Assembly (NCBI GenBank): GCA_045604805.1 | Contig: JAZUOT010000034.1 | Location: 1 to 39,868, forward strand | From: JAZUOT01 sp045604805 | Lineage (GTDB): Bacteria > Bacillota > Clostridia > Oscillospirales > Acutalibacteraceae | Reading direction: 5' to 3' | DNA length: 39,868 bases | The notes under the pieces: model-generated | Databases searched by the model: none | Told to the model about the DNA's origin: nothing | Seen by the model: the letters and a program-made list of their open reading frames with translations, nothing else | Shown here: positions 1-9,458 of the stretch, one piece after another | Layout: each line of letters begins with the position of its first letter | Position numbering within the stretch: the first letter of the stretch is position 1 | Made by a program: the position numbers and the translations under genes

Positions 1-313
1 AAAACAGGAGAGATAAGGGAAGAATGTCAATATTATCTTACATCGCATAATGACGTCAAAGCATTTGCTCATGCTGTGAGGAGTCACTGGAGCATAGAAA
101 ATCAGCTACATTGGCAATTGGATGTTACTTTTCGTGAAGACAATAGTCGTGCAAGAAAAAGATAATTCCCCACTAAATTTAAACATCCTGCGCAAAGAGT
201 CTCTGCGACTTTTAAAACAAGCTGATTTTGGTAAGCGTGTCAGCATTCGCAGAAAGATTTCCAGAGCCGCTATGGATAATTCTGCTCTTGCTACCATTTT
301 TAGTGAAAAGTAA
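1..313 (+). pseudogene. ISAs1-family transposase, 3' fragment, frameshifted
   Basis: The first frame, open from base 1, encodes a typical ISAs1 (H-repeat) transposase C-terminal segment: an R-SHWSIENQLHWQLDVTF-REDNSR core, then a stop at 163-165. The remaining C-terminus (KDNSPLNLNILRKESLRLLK, ending IFSEK) continues in the next frame to 313. Removing one A from the AAAAA run near 156-160 joins the two frames into one continuous family-like sequence, so this is a one-base homopolymer frameshift. The 5' part lies outside the window. The sequence around 318-334 (CTGCCGTGCCCTT) may be the right terminal repeat of the element, since ISAs1-family ends usually start with CAGGG on the inward strand, but no left end is available to confirm it. 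Probably inactive, unless the shift is a sequencing error. Confidence 0.85.
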
Positions 314-351
314 ATGCTTCTGCCGTGCCCTTAAAAAGTCTTACATATGAA

Positions 352-380
352 TTGACTGAGAGATATGGTATTATTATAAT
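352..380 (+). promoter_or_regulatory. Sigma-A type promoter of a short transcript upstream of rpoB
   Basis: TTGACT (352-357), a 17-base spacer and a perfect TATAAT (375-380). It drives a short unit that ends at the terminator at 521-559, so it is separate from the rpoB promoter. Confidence 0.7.
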
Positions 381-433
381 GTGTGTTCTGATGATTCTGT
401 GTATGCTGAGAGAAGGGAGGGAGGTAGGTAGAT

Positions 434-493
434 ATGTTTTCAATTATTTATGTTATAGCTAATGACTTACCTTGGTATTATATTTTTATTTAG
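434..493 (+). CDS. Possible 19-residue hydrophobic mini-protein
   Basis: A tiny reading frame of 19 codons, MFSIIYVIANDLPWYYIFI. A purine-rich GGGAGGGAGG tract (415-424) sits about 9 bases before the ATG, an unusually strong ribosome binding site. It lies inside a compact transcript bounded by the promoter at 352-380 and a strong terminator at 521-559. The peptide is almost wholly hydrophobic and could be a membrane microprotein, a leader peptide of an attenuator, or spurious. The transcript might instead be a small RNA whose purine tract has another use. I do not recognise the peptide. The support is the arrangement of signals, not homology. Confidence 0.3.
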   Translation: MFSIIYVIANDLPWYYIFI

Positions 494-520
494 TGTGCTT
501 TGGTGCTGCCATTATGCTGA

Positions 521-559
521 GGAGTAGGGAATATATTTCTCTACTCCCTTTTTATTTTT
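521..559 (+). terminator. Intrinsic terminator upstream of rpoB
   Basis: A 10-bp stem (521-530 with 538-547, one G-U pair) and a 7-base loop, followed by CTTTTTATTTTT. A strong rho-independent terminator that closes the transcript started at 352-380, so rpoB must be expressed mainly from the promoter at 648. Confidence 0.8.
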
Positions 560-647
560 ACACCGTGAGATGGTATACTTAGCATTATATCTAAATGTTG
601 CGATGAATTATGAAAACTGCTGAGAATAAAATTTTCATATAAATAGA

Positions 648-676
648 TTGACACATTCAAAAGATTATGATACAAT
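648..676 (+). promoter_or_regulatory. rpoB promoter
   Basis: TTGACA (648-653), a 17-base spacer and TACAAT (671-676) preceded by TG at 668-669, an extended -10. The expected start near 683 leaves a leader of about 120 bases before rpoB. No rplJ or rplL lies between this promoter and rpoB, unlike the usual rplJ-rplL-rpoB arrangement. Confidence 0.75.
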
Positions 677-801
677 AACATACTGTATCATAGTGGATTT
701 TTATGCTTAAAATGCACTGCGATGGTTCTACCAAAAAACCGATATTTGTAGCGTTGCTAAGTTTTTAAGATGTATAAAGCTTTAAGGAGTTGTTTTTTTT
801 A

Positions 802-3800
802 ATGGTGAATGTCAAACCGGTAAACTTGGGCAAAACCGAAAGAATGAGTTTCTCCAAAATAAAAGAAGTTGTAGAGTTACCACAATTGACAGAAATTCAG
901 AAAAATTCATACAAATATCTTCTTGAAGAGGGACTCAAAGAAGTTTTCAGAGATGTTTCTGGAATTACAGACTTTGCTGGAAACTTAGTTTTGGATTTTA
1001 TAGATTATCATTTGGATATGGAACATCCAAACTATAGCCAAAAACAATGCAAAGAAAGAGATGCTACATATTCGGCTCCTTTGCGTGCTACCGTCAGACT
1101 TACCAATAAAGAAAGCGGAGAAATCAAAGAATCAGAAGTATTTATGGGTGACTTTCCTCTCATGACTGAAAGTGGCACCTTCATAGTAAATGGCGCTGAG
1201 CGTGTAGTTGTTTCTCAGCTGATACGTTCTCCTGGTGTTTATTATAAACTGGAAAAGGAAAAATCAGGTAAAGGTCTTTTATGTGCAACACTCATACCAA
1301 ATCGCGGTGCGTGGATAGAACTTGAAACAGATGTAAACGACATTATGTATGTCCGCATAGACAAAAATAGAAAAATTCCATTTACAATATTCCTGAGAGC
1401 TTTAGGACTTGGTACTAATGAAGAAATAAGATCATTTTTTGGAGAAAATGAAATATTAGAAGCTACACTGGAAAAAGATACAACCACAAATATGGAAGAA
1501 GGCGCAATAGAAATGTACAGAAGGTTGCGCCCGAGTGAACCTTCAGCTTTAGATGGTGCGCAAGAATATATCCATAATTTGTTTTTTGATAGCAGACGCT
1601 ATGAACTTTCAAGGGTTGGACGCTACAAATATAGCAAAAAACTTGGAATAGGTGCTCGTTTAGAAGGTCAAGTATTGGCAGAACCGATAGCAGATCCTCT
1701 GACCGGTGAATTATTAGCTGAGGCCGGAGAAAAAATAAGCAGAGAATTAGCTACAAAGATAGAAGCTTCAGGTGTTGGTTATGCTTCTGTAGAAGTGGAT
1801 GGATGTGACACTCCAGTAAAGATAATATCTAATGCTATGGTAGAACTAAATGACTTTTTTGATTTTGATGCAAAAGCAGTGTGTGGTATAAAAGAAAAAG
1901 TCCGCTTTAGTGTACTAAAAGAAATACTTGAATCAAACGACAAGGAAGAAGATTATAAAAAAGTTCTTATCGAAAGAGAAAGAGAACTTTGCCCTACTCA
2001 TATTACAAGAGAAGATATTCTAGCATCAGTGAACTATATTTTTAATTTAAGTCACGGTATAGGAGAGCTAGATGATATAGATCATCTGGGAAACCGTCGT
2101 ATCCGTTGTGTCGGAGAACTTCTACAGAATCAGTTCAGGATAGGTTTTGCAAGGCTTGATAGAATAGTCCGTGAAAGAATGACTTTGCAGTCGCAGGATA
2201 CAGATATATTGACTCCTCATACTTTGGTAAATATAAGACCTATAGTTGCAGCTATTAAAGAATTTTTTGGTTCATCTCCGCTTTCACAATTTATGGATCA
2301 GAATAATCCTTTGGCAGAGCTTACTCATAAAAGAAGACTGTCATCGCTCGGGCCCGGTGGTTTATCGCGTGATAGAGCAGGTTTCGAAGTACGTGACGTT
2401 CACTACAGCCATTATGGACGTATGTGTCCTATAGAAACTCCAGAAGGGCCAAACATAGGACTTATATCATATCTTGCTACATTTGCCAAGGTAAACAAAT
2501 ACGGATTCATAGAAGCCCCATTTAGAAAAGTTGATAAAAAAAAGGGAATAGTTACCGACGAAGTTATTTATATGACAGCCGACGTAGAGGATGAATATAT
2601 AATTGCTCAGGCGAACGAACCACTTGATGAAGAGGGTCACTTTTTAAATAATAAAGTAAAAGCAAGATTTAAAGACGAATTTTTAGAAATAGAAAGTGAA
2701 AAAGCCGACTTCATGGATGTTTCGCCTAGGATGGTTGTTTCTACTGCCACAGCTATGATCCCTTTCTTAGAAAACGATGACGCTAACCGTGCTTTGATGG
2801 GTTCTAACATGCAAAGACAGGCAGTGCCGCTTATCAGATCAGAAGCGCCTATTGTTGGTACAGGTATGGAATATAAGGCAGGGGTCGATTCAGGTGTGTG
2901 TGTCTTGGCCAAAAAAGCCGGTAAAGTAATATCTGTAACTGCTGATGAAATAGCCATACAAGAAAAAAATCATACCGAGTATTATACTCTTTCAAAATTC
3001 ATGAGATCCAATCAGGGAACATGTATTAACCAAGTTCCGGTTGTTTCAGAAGGTGACAATGTTGTTGCTGGTGAAGTTATAGCTGATGGTTCTGCTACTT
3101 GTAATGGAGAAATAAGCCTTGGTAAAAATGCTCTTATAGGCTTCATGACTTGGGAAGGCTACAATTACGAAGACGCTGTTTTGATAAATGAAAAACTCGT
3201 CCGAGATGATACTTACACATCTATCCACATAGAAGAATATGAAATAGAAGCAAGAGATACTAAATTAGGCCCAGAAGAAATAACAAGAGAGATCCCCAAT
3301 GTTGGCGAGGATATGATAAAAGATCTCGATGAAGAAGGTATAATCCGTGTTGGAGCTGAAGTAAGATCTGGAGATATATTGGTCGGTAAAGTAACACCTA
3401 AGGGGGAAACAGAGCTTACAGCAGAGGAAAGACTTCTAAGAGCTATATTTGGTGAAAAGGCAAGAGAAGTACGTGACACATCACTCAAGGTACCTCATGG
3501 CGAATACGGAATAGTTGTGGATGTCAAGGTATTTACTAAGGAATTCAGTAAAGGTGAATTGCAGCCAGGTGTGAACAAAGTCGTACGCTGCTATGTTGCG
3601 CAGAGAAGAAAGCTATCTGTTGGGGATAAAATGGCTGGTCGTCATGGTAATAAGGGTGTTGTTTCTAAAATAGTACCTTCGGAGGATATGCCATTCTTAC
3701 CTGATGGTACGCCGCTTGATATAGTACTCAATCCGCTGGGTGTTCCTTCTCGTATGAACATCGGTCAAGTTTTGGAAGTTCACCTGGGATATGCTGCACA

Positions 3801-4527
3801 GAAACTGGGATGGAAGATAATGACACCTGTTTTCGATGGGGCAAACGAAGAAGATATAGTCCAGTGTCTGAAAGATGCTGGTCTTTCGCCAGATGGCAAA
3901 GTACGCCTAAGAGATGGTCGTACTGGTGAGTATTTTGACAATCCTATCACTGTAGGATATATGTATTATCTCAAGCTGCACCACCTGGTTGATGATAAAA
4001 TACATGCAAGATCCACAGGCCCATATTCGCTTGTTACCCAGCAGCCTTTGGGTGGTAAGGCTCAGTTTGGCGGACAGAGGTTTGGAGAGATGGAAGTTTG
4101 GGCACTTGAAGCTTATGGTGCTGCTTATACTTTACAGGAAATACTCACTGTTAAATCTGACGACGTTGTTGGTCGTGTTGAAACTTATGAATCAATAGTC
4201 AAGGGAAATAATATTCCAGCTCCTGGCATTCCGGAATCGTTTAAAGTTCTCATTAAAGAACTCCAGTCGCTTGGTCTTGATGTGCGTGTTCTTGATAAAA
4301 ACGACAACGAAATAGATTTAAAGCGTAATTACAATTTAGCAAGTAGTTTGCTTGGTAACGATCAGAGTATACTTCAAGAAGAGCAAGTTTTTTCAAGTTT
4401 TGCGGGATTTGGAATAGAAGATGATTCTGAAAGAAATAATTTAGATGCTTTAGAAAAATTTAGTAAGGCAGAAACAAATTTTGATTTTAATCAACGACAA
4501 GATGAAGAAGAACAGGAAATATATTAA
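802..4527 (+). CDS. rpoB: DNA-directed RNA polymerase subunit beta
   Basis: Beta subunit of RNA polymerase, which forms half of the catalytic cleft with beta-prime. The protein is 1241 aa and complete. Hallmarks in order: the rifampicin pocket (PLSQFMDQNNPLAELTHKRR, then GPGGLSRDRAGFEVRDVH), with the usual sensitive residues D, H and S kept; the CPIETPEGPNIGL motif; GYNYEDAVLINE; GDKMAGRHGNKGVVS; and a C-terminal clamp region ending in an acidic tail. An upstream TTG at 790 directly abuts the AAGGAG at 784-789 and cannot be the start. The ATG at 802 has workable spacing and gives MVNVKPV. rpoC follows after 14 bases, so the two are co-transcribed. The codon use looks like that of the other housekeeping genes. 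No intein or frameshift is seen. Confidence 0.98.
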   Translation: MVNVKPVNLGKTERMSFSKIKEVVELPQLTEIQKNSYKYLLEEGLKEVFRDVSGITDFAGNLVLDFIDYHLDMEHPNYSQKQCKERDATYSAPLRATVRLTNKESGEIKESEVFMGDFPLMTESGTFIVNGAERVVVSQLIRSPGVYYKLEKEKSGKGLLCATLIPNRGAWIELETDVNDIMYVRIDKNRKIPFTIFLRALGLGTNEEIRSFFGENEILEATLEKDTTTNMEEGAIEMYRRLRPSEPSALDGAQEYIHNLFFDSRRYELSRVGRYKYSKKLGIGARLEGQVLAEPIADPLTGELLAEAGEKISRELATKIEASGVGYASVEVDGCDTPVKIISNAMVELNDFFDFDAKAVCGIKEKVRFSVLKEILESNDKEEDYKKVLIERERELCPTHITREDILASVNYIFNLSHGIGELDDIDHLGNRRIRCVGELLQNQFRIGFARLDRIVRERMTLQSQDTDILTPHTLVNIRPIVAAIKEFFGSSPLSQFMDQNNPLAELTHKRRLSSLGPGGLSRDRAGFEVRDVHYSHYGRMCPIETPEGPNIGLISYLATFAKVNKYGFIEAPFRKVDKKKGIVTDEVIYMTADVEDEYIIAQANEPLDEEGHFLNNKVKARFKDEFLEIESEKADFMDVSPRMVVSTATAMIPFLENDDANRALMGSNMQRQAVPLIRSEAPIVGTGMEYKAGVDSGVCVLAKKAGKVISVTADEIAIQEKNHTEYYTLSKFMRSNQGTCINQVPVVSEGDNVVAGEVIADGSATCNGEISLGKNALIGFMTWEGYNYEDAVLINEKLVRDDTYTSIHIEEYEIEARDTKLGPEEITREIPNVGEDMIKDLDEEGIIRVGAEVRSGDILVGKVTPKGETELTAEERLLRAIFGEKAREVRDTSLKVPHGEYGIVVDVKVFTKEFSKGELQPGVNKVVRCYVAQRRKLSVGDKMAGRHGNKGVVSKIVPSEDMPFLPDGTPLDIVLNPLGVPSRMNIGQVLEVHLGYAAQKLGWKIMTPVFDGANEEDIVQCLKDAGLSPDGKVRLRDGRTGEYFDNPITVGYMYYLKLHHLVDDKIHARSTGPYSLVTQQPLGGKAQFGGQRFGEMEVWALEAYGAAYTLQEILTVKSDDVVGRVETYESIVKGNNIPAPGIPESFKVLIKELQSLGLDVRVLDKNDNEIDLKRNYNLASSLLGNDQSILQEEQVFSSFAGFGIEDDSERNNLDALEKFSKAETNFDFNQRQDEEEQEIY

Positions 4528-4541
4528 AGGAGACCTTGTAT

Positions 4542-7500
4542 ATGAAGTTTAATGCGTTTGAAGCTATAAAAATAGGGCTTGCGTCTCCGGAAAAGATTAG
4601 AGAATGGTCTTTCGGCGAAGTAAAAAAGCCTGAAACTATAAATTACCGCACATTAAAGCCAGAGAAAGAAGGCTTATTTTGTGAACGTATATTTGGTCCA
4701 CAAAAAGACTGGGAATGTCACTGCGGTAAATATAAAAGAATTCGTCACAGAGGAAAAGTATGTGAACGCTGTGGTGTGGAAGTAACTCGCTCTAAAGTTA
4801 GACGAGAAAGAATGGGACATATAGAACTTGCAACGCCAGTTTCTCACATATGGTACTTCAAGGGTATACCATCCAGGATAGCTATAATACTAGATCTTTC
4901 TCCTAGATTATTAGAAAAAGTTTTGTATTTTTCTATGTATATAGTCATAGATCCTGGTGAAACCAGAGAACTAGAAAAAATGCAGTTTCTCACAGAACAG
5001 GAATATGAAGATTTAAAAGAAAAATATGAAGATGATTTTGAAGCTGGTATGGGCGCTGAAGCTATAAAAAAATTACTAGCTGGGTTGGATTTAGAAAAAA
5101 TTTCAAAAGAAATAAGAGCAGAACTAAAAGATGCATCTATTCAAAAGAGAATAAAGCTTCTCAAAAGATTGGAAGTTGTTGACGCATTTCTTCATTCTGG
5201 CAATAAACCAGAATGGATGATAATAGATGCATTACCGGTTATTCCGCCGGATCTAAGGCCTATGGTACAACTTGATGGTGGTAGATTTGCTACGTCTGAC
5301 TTAAATGATTTGTACAGAAGGGTTTTAAATAGAAATAATCGCCTAAAGAGATTGATTGAATTAGGTGCTCCGGAAATAATAATAAGAAACGAAAAGAGAA
5401 TGCTACAAGAAGCTGTAGACGCTCTCATAGACAATGGTCGTCGTGGAAGAGCGGTATCAGGTCCGAATAGTCGCCCTCTTAAATCTCTTTCTGATATGCT
5501 TAAGGGTAAACAGGGTCGCTTCCGTCAGAATCTTCTGGGAAAACGCGTTGACTACTCAGGACGTTCTGTTATAGTGGTAGGCCCAGAGCTTAAGATATAC
5601 CAGTGTGGTTTACCTAAAGAAATGGCTTTGGAGCTTTTCAAGCCTTTTGTTATGAAAAGACTTGTTGAGACTGGCAAAGCGGGAAATATAAAAGCTGCCA
5701 GAAAAGCTGTTGAAAGATCTAATCCTGAAGTGTGGGATGCTTTGGAAGTTGTTATCAAAGGGCACCCTGTTCTGCTCAACCGTGCACCTACATTGCACCG
5801 CTTGGGAATACAAGCGTTTGAGCCAGTTTTGGTGGAAGGTAAAGCATTAAGGCTACACCCACTTACTTGTACAGCTTATAATGCTGACTTCGACGGTGAC
5901 CAGATGGCTGTTCATGTTCCGCTTTCAGCAGAAGCTCAAGCTGAAGCTAGATTTTTGATGCTTTCATCAGGAAATCTTCTTAAGCCATCTGATGGTAGGC
6001 CTGTTACAGTTCCTACACAAGATATGGTTTTGGGTTCATACTACCTGACTATCGAAAAAGATGGAGAGATAGGAGAAGGCAAGGGTTTCAGAGATTTTAA
6101 TGAAGCTATAATGGCTTACGATCTGGGCGAGATAAGCTTGCACTCAAAGATAAATGTCCGCAGGAAAATGGAATTTGAGGGTAAGATGATAACTAAGGTC
6201 ATCAAAACTACCCTCGGTAAATATTTATTTAATTGCTCCATTCCTCAGGATTTGGGTTTTGTCGATAGAAAAGATCCAGAGAAAATGTTTGGTCTTGAAA
6301 TAGATTTTAAAGTTACTAAAAAGACTTTAGGTAAAATAATAGATCGTTGCATAAGAGTTCACGGAGTTGAGCTTACCAGTAAAGTTTTGGATAAGATAAA
6401 GGATACAGGTTATCGTTACTCGACCAAGAGCGGTATTACTGTTTCTGTAAGCGATGCAACTATTCCTGAAGAAAAAAAGACTATCTTAGAAAATGCTGAC
6501 AAAGATGTTGATACCATAGCTAGACAATATGATATGGGTCTTATGTCTGATAGCGAAAGAAGTACTGCAGTTGTAGAAGTATGGGATAAAGCTACAAGTG
6601 ATGTTACCGAAAAACTTGAAAGTGCTCTTGATGAATTTAATCCTATATACATGATGGCTGACTCTGGGGCTCGTGGTTCTATGAGCCAGATAAGACAATT
6701 AGCCGGTATGCGTGGACTTATAGCAAACACGTCCGGTAAAGTTATAGAAATTCCGATTCGTGCTAACTACCGTGAAGGGCTCAATATTTTGGAATACTTC
6801 ATATCTTCCCGTGGTGCCAGAAAGGGTCTAGCTGATACTGCATTGCGTACTGCAAACTCTGGTTATTTGACACGGCGTCTGGTAGACGTTGCTCAAGATG
6901 CTATTATTCGTGAAGATGACTGCGGAACAAAAGAAGGGCTTGAGATTTTCGATATAAGAGAAGGCAATGAAATAATCGAAACTCTACACGAAAGATTGAT
7001 AGGCAGATATCTTTGTGAGGATTTGGTCGACGAGAATACGGGTGAGGTACTGATTTCTAAAGATAAATTGCTTACAGAAGAAGATGCTGATTTGATTGTA
7101 GGCCTAGGTATAGAAAGAATAACGATCCGTTCTATAATGCAATGTAGAAGCAAGCGTGGTATATGTAAAAAATGCTATGGTGCGAACCTTACTAATGCGT
7201 TGCCTGTCGATACGGGTGAAGCTGTGGGTATTATTGCTGCTCAGTCGATAGGTGAACCAGGTACACAGCTGACAATGAGAACTTTCCATACCGGCGGTGT
7301 TGCTAGTGCTGATGATATTACTCAAGGTTTACCGCGTGTTGAAGAACTCTTTGAAGCTAGAAAGCCCAAGAATACTGCGATAATGAGTGAAATTGACGGT
7401 GTTGTGAGCTTCCAGGAGCAGAAAAGGAGCAGCTATATCATTGTAAGTAATGCTGAAACAGGTAATTACTGCTCATATATCCTGCCATTTAACGCAAGAT

Positions 7501-8171
7501 GCCTTGTAGAAGAAGGCGACGAAGTTAAGGCGGGAGACATTATAGTTGATGGAACTTTAAATCCGCATGATATATTAGAAATCAAAGGAACAGAGGCTAT
7601 ACAAAACTACCTTATTCAAGAAGTCCAGAGAGTTTACCGTATGCAAGGTGTTGATATAAACGATAAGCACATAGAGGTAATGATCCTTCAAATGCTCAGG
7701 AAAGTAAAGATTTCTGATTCAGGTAGTACAGATCTGCTAGCTAACACATTTATAGACAAGATCCAGTTGTATGAAGCAAACGAAGAGATAGATCGAAGAA
7801 TAGCAAATGGCGAAAGTAATTTGAAAAAAGCTACTTATGAGCCTGTACTTATGGGTATTACAAAAGCTTCTCTTGCGACGGATTCGTTCTTGTCGGCAGC
7901 TTCATTCCAAGAGACTACGAAAGTTCTCACCGATGCAGCGATAAAGGGTAAAGTGGATCCGCTTGCAGGACTAAAAGAAAATGTTATTATTGGTAAGTTA
8001 GTTCCGGCTGGTACAGGGCTCAGAGAGTACAGTAATGTCACTGTAGAAAAGAACACTTCAGATTTTGGTTTCGATTTAGGCTTAGATTTCGATAGTATGG
8101 ATATGAGTTTAGATTCTCCTCCTATTTCAGAAACATCTGAGGAAGAAGAGGCCATTGAAGAAACAGAATAA
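4542..8171 (+). CDS. rpoC: DNA-directed RNA polymerase subunit beta-prime
   Basis: Beta-prime subunit, which holds the catalytic magnesium. The protein is 1209 aa. The N-terminal zinc site CHCGKYKRIRHRGKVCERCG is near residues 59-80. The invariant NADFDGDQMAVH loop with the three catalytic aspartates is near 447-458. The second zinc cluster (CRSKRGICKKC) comes later, followed by the trigger/bridge region GIIAAQSIGEPGTQLTMRTF. The C-terminus ends in an acidic, serine-rich tail. The start is the ATG at 4542, 9 bases after AAAGGAG, not the TTG at 4536. It follows rpoB closely as in nearly all bacteria. Confidence 0.98.
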   Translation: MKFNAFEAIKIGLASPEKIREWSFGEVKKPETINYRTLKPEKEGLFCERIFGPQKDWECHCGKYKRIRHRGKVCERCGVEVTRSKVRRERMGHIELATPVSHIWYFKGIPSRIAIILDLSPRLLEKVLYFSMYIVIDPGETRELEKMQFLTEQEYEDLKEKYEDDFEAGMGAEAIKKLLAGLDLEKISKEIRAELKDASIQKRIKLLKRLEVVDAFLHSGNKPEWMIIDALPVIPPDLRPMVQLDGGRFATSDLNDLYRRVLNRNNRLKRLIELGAPEIIIRNEKRMLQEAVDALIDNGRRGRAVSGPNSRPLKSLSDMLKGKQGRFRQNLLGKRVDYSGRSVIVVGPELKIYQCGLPKEMALELFKPFVMKRLVETGKAGNIKAARKAVERSNPEVWDALEVVIKGHPVLLNRAPTLHRLGIQAFEPVLVEGKALRLHPLTCTAYNADFDGDQMAVHVPLSAEAQAEARFLMLSSGNLLKPSDGRPVTVPTQDMVLGSYYLTIEKDGEIGEGKGFRDFNEAIMAYDLGEISLHSKINVRRKMEFEGKMITKVIKTTLGKYLFNCSIPQDLGFVDRKDPEKMFGLEIDFKVTKKTLGKIIDRCIRVHGVELTSKVLDKIKDTGYRYSTKSGITVSVSDATIPEEKKTILENADKDVDTIARQYDMGLMSDSERSTAVVEVWDKATSDVTEKLESALDEFNPIYMMADSGARGSMSQIRQLAGMRGLIANTSGKVIEIPIRANYREGLNILEYFISSRGARKGLADTALRTANSGYLTRRLVDVAQDAIIREDDCGTKEGLEIFDIREGNEIIETLHERLIGRYLCEDLVDENTGEVLISKDKLLTEEDADLIVGLGIERITIRSIMQCRSKRGICKKCYGANLTNALPVDTGEAVGIIAAQSIGEPGTQLTMRTFHTGGVASADDITQGLPRVEELFEARKPKNTAIMSEIDGVVSFQEQKRSSYIIVSNAETGNYCSYILPFNARCLVEEGDEVKAGDIIVDGTLNPHDILEIKGTEAIQNYLIQEVQRVYRMQGVDINDKHIEVMILQMLRKVKISDSGSTDLLANTFIDKIQLYEANEEIDRRIANGESNLKKATYEPVLMGITKASLATDSFLSAASFQETTKVLTDAAIKGKVDPLAGLKENVIIGKLVPAGTGLREYSNVTVEKNTSDFGFDLGLDFDSMDMSLDSPPISETSEEEEAIEETE

Positions 8172-8192
8172 GCATATGTTCTGGAAAATAAA

Positions 8193-8223
8193 AGAGCTAC
8201 CCTAATTGTTTGAGGGTAGCTCT
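8193..8223 (+). terminator. Hairpin between rpoC and mnmA
   Basis: An 11-bp perfect inverted repeat (AGAGCTACCCT at 8193-8203 with AGGGTAGCTCT at 8213-8223). It lies where an rpoBC terminator is expected, but no run of T follows, so it may be leaky or act as an RNA 3'-end or processing structure. Confidence 0.5.
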
Positions 8224-8255
8224 AAGTATATATAAAGAAAAGACAAGAGGTTGCT

Positions 8256-9314
8256 ATGAAAGGAAAAAAAGTACTTGTAGGTTTAAGCGGGGGGGTAGAT
8301 AGCGCAGTATGTGCACTTATTTTGAAAAAGCAGAACTATGATGTAAGCACAGCAACTATGATATTGCATGACGGAAGTTCTGTAGAAAAAGATATTTCTG
8401 ATGCAAAAGCTATATCCGAGCATTTGAATTTGCAGCACTATATATTGGATTTCAGAAATGAATTCCAGGAGAATGTTGTAAGTTACTTTAAAGAAGAATA
8501 CATGAGTGGTAGAACACCTAACCCTTGTATCAGGTGTAACGAGACAATGAAGTTTGGTAAAATGCTTGATTTTGCCCTGGAAAATGGCTTTGATTACATA
8601 GCAACAGGTCATTATTCAAAAATAGAATTTGATGAGAAATTGGACCGATGGTTGCTAAAAGATAGTGAACAATCTAAAGACCAAAGCTATTTCCTCTATA
8701 GGTTGAATCAAAAACAGTTAAGGCATACTTTGATGCCTCTTTCAAATTACAGTAAAGATTATGTGAGAAATTTGGCTAAAGAAGCAAATCTGCCTGTGGC
8801 TAATAAATCAGATAGCCAAGAAATATGCTTTATAAGCGATGATAATTATAAGAAATTTCTGCTCGAAAATAGCGATTGTCCCGCAAAATCCGGAAACTTT
8901 ATAGATGAAAAAAATAGAGTGATCGGTAAGCACAAAGGAATAATGAACTATACTATAGGCCAGCGAAAAGGTTTAGGTTTGTCGCTCGGAAAACCTATGT
9001 TCGTCTCGGAAATAAATATCCAAAATAATACTGTAAAATTAAGCGAAAAAGAAGGTTTGTTCTCTAAAGCACTAATAGCCGAAAATATAAATTGGATTTA
9101 TAGCGAAAAGATTGAAAAAGAAACAAGAGTCCAAGCAAAAATAAGATTCAGAAAAAATAAAGAGCCTGCATTAATAATTCCTATAGATAAAAATCAGCTC
9201 GAGGTCGTTTTTGATGAGCCTCAACTATCTGTAGCTCCAGGACAATCTGTGGTTTTTTATGAAAATAATATAGTCTTGGGCGGAGGAATAATAGTTAAGG
9301 GGATTAAAGGGTAG
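8256..9314 (+). CDS. mnmA: tRNA-specific 2-thiouridylase MnmA
   Basis: Puts the 2-thio group on wobble uridine 34 of Lys, Glu and Gln tRNAs, after adenylating the base. The protein is 352 aa, close to family length. The PP-loop GLSGGVDSAV is at residues 9-18. NPCIRCNETMKFG holds C91 and C94, ATGHYSKI follows near 117, KDQSYFLYRL is at 141-150 and SQEICFISD holds C191. C94 and C191 match the two catalytic cysteines of the family. C91 is at a position that is Asp in the E. coli enzyme, so this copy has a CxxC plus a third cysteine, as in iron-sulfur dependent thiolases. The start ATG follows AAGAGG. It lies 84 bases after rpoC, behind a hairpin. Confidence 0.95.
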   Translation: MKGKKVLVGLSGGVDSAVCALILKKQNYDVSTATMILHDGSSVEKDISDAKAISEHLNLQHYILDFRNEFQENVVSYFKEEYMSGRTPNPCIRCNETMKFGKMLDFALENGFDYIATGHYSKIEFDEKLDRWLLKDSEQSKDQSYFLYRLNQKQLRHTLMPLSNYSKDYVRNLAKEANLPVANKSDSQEICFISDDNYKKFLLENSDCPAKSGNFIDEKNRVIGKHKGIMNYTIGQRKGLGLSLGKPMFVSEINIQNNTVKLSEKEGLFSKALIAENINWIYSEKIEKETRVQAKIRFRKNKEPALIIPIDKNQLEVVFDEPQLSVAPGQSVVFYENNIVLGGGIIVKGIKG

Positions 9315-9458
9315 GAAAAGTATGTCTGGAAAATCTCATATTATTGCAATTTCTTTTGTTTCTTTGCTATGATCACTTACTTTTGACTTAGCAACGCTAC
9401 TTTCCCCACTTTAACTTATCATTCTTCAGCCGCCTTACAATTTTTACATTTTATTCCC

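Noticed and set aside
748..762. GTAGCGTTGCTAAGT occurs inverted at 9386-9400, bracketing rpoB-rpoC-mnmA
   Set aside because: In 40 kb one or two exact 15-base matches on either strand are expected by chance, more with A/T bias. No function is implied.
2250..2460. Possible rifampicin-resistance substitutions in rpoB
   Set aside because: The residues usually changed in resistance (D, H and S of the pocket) are wild type.
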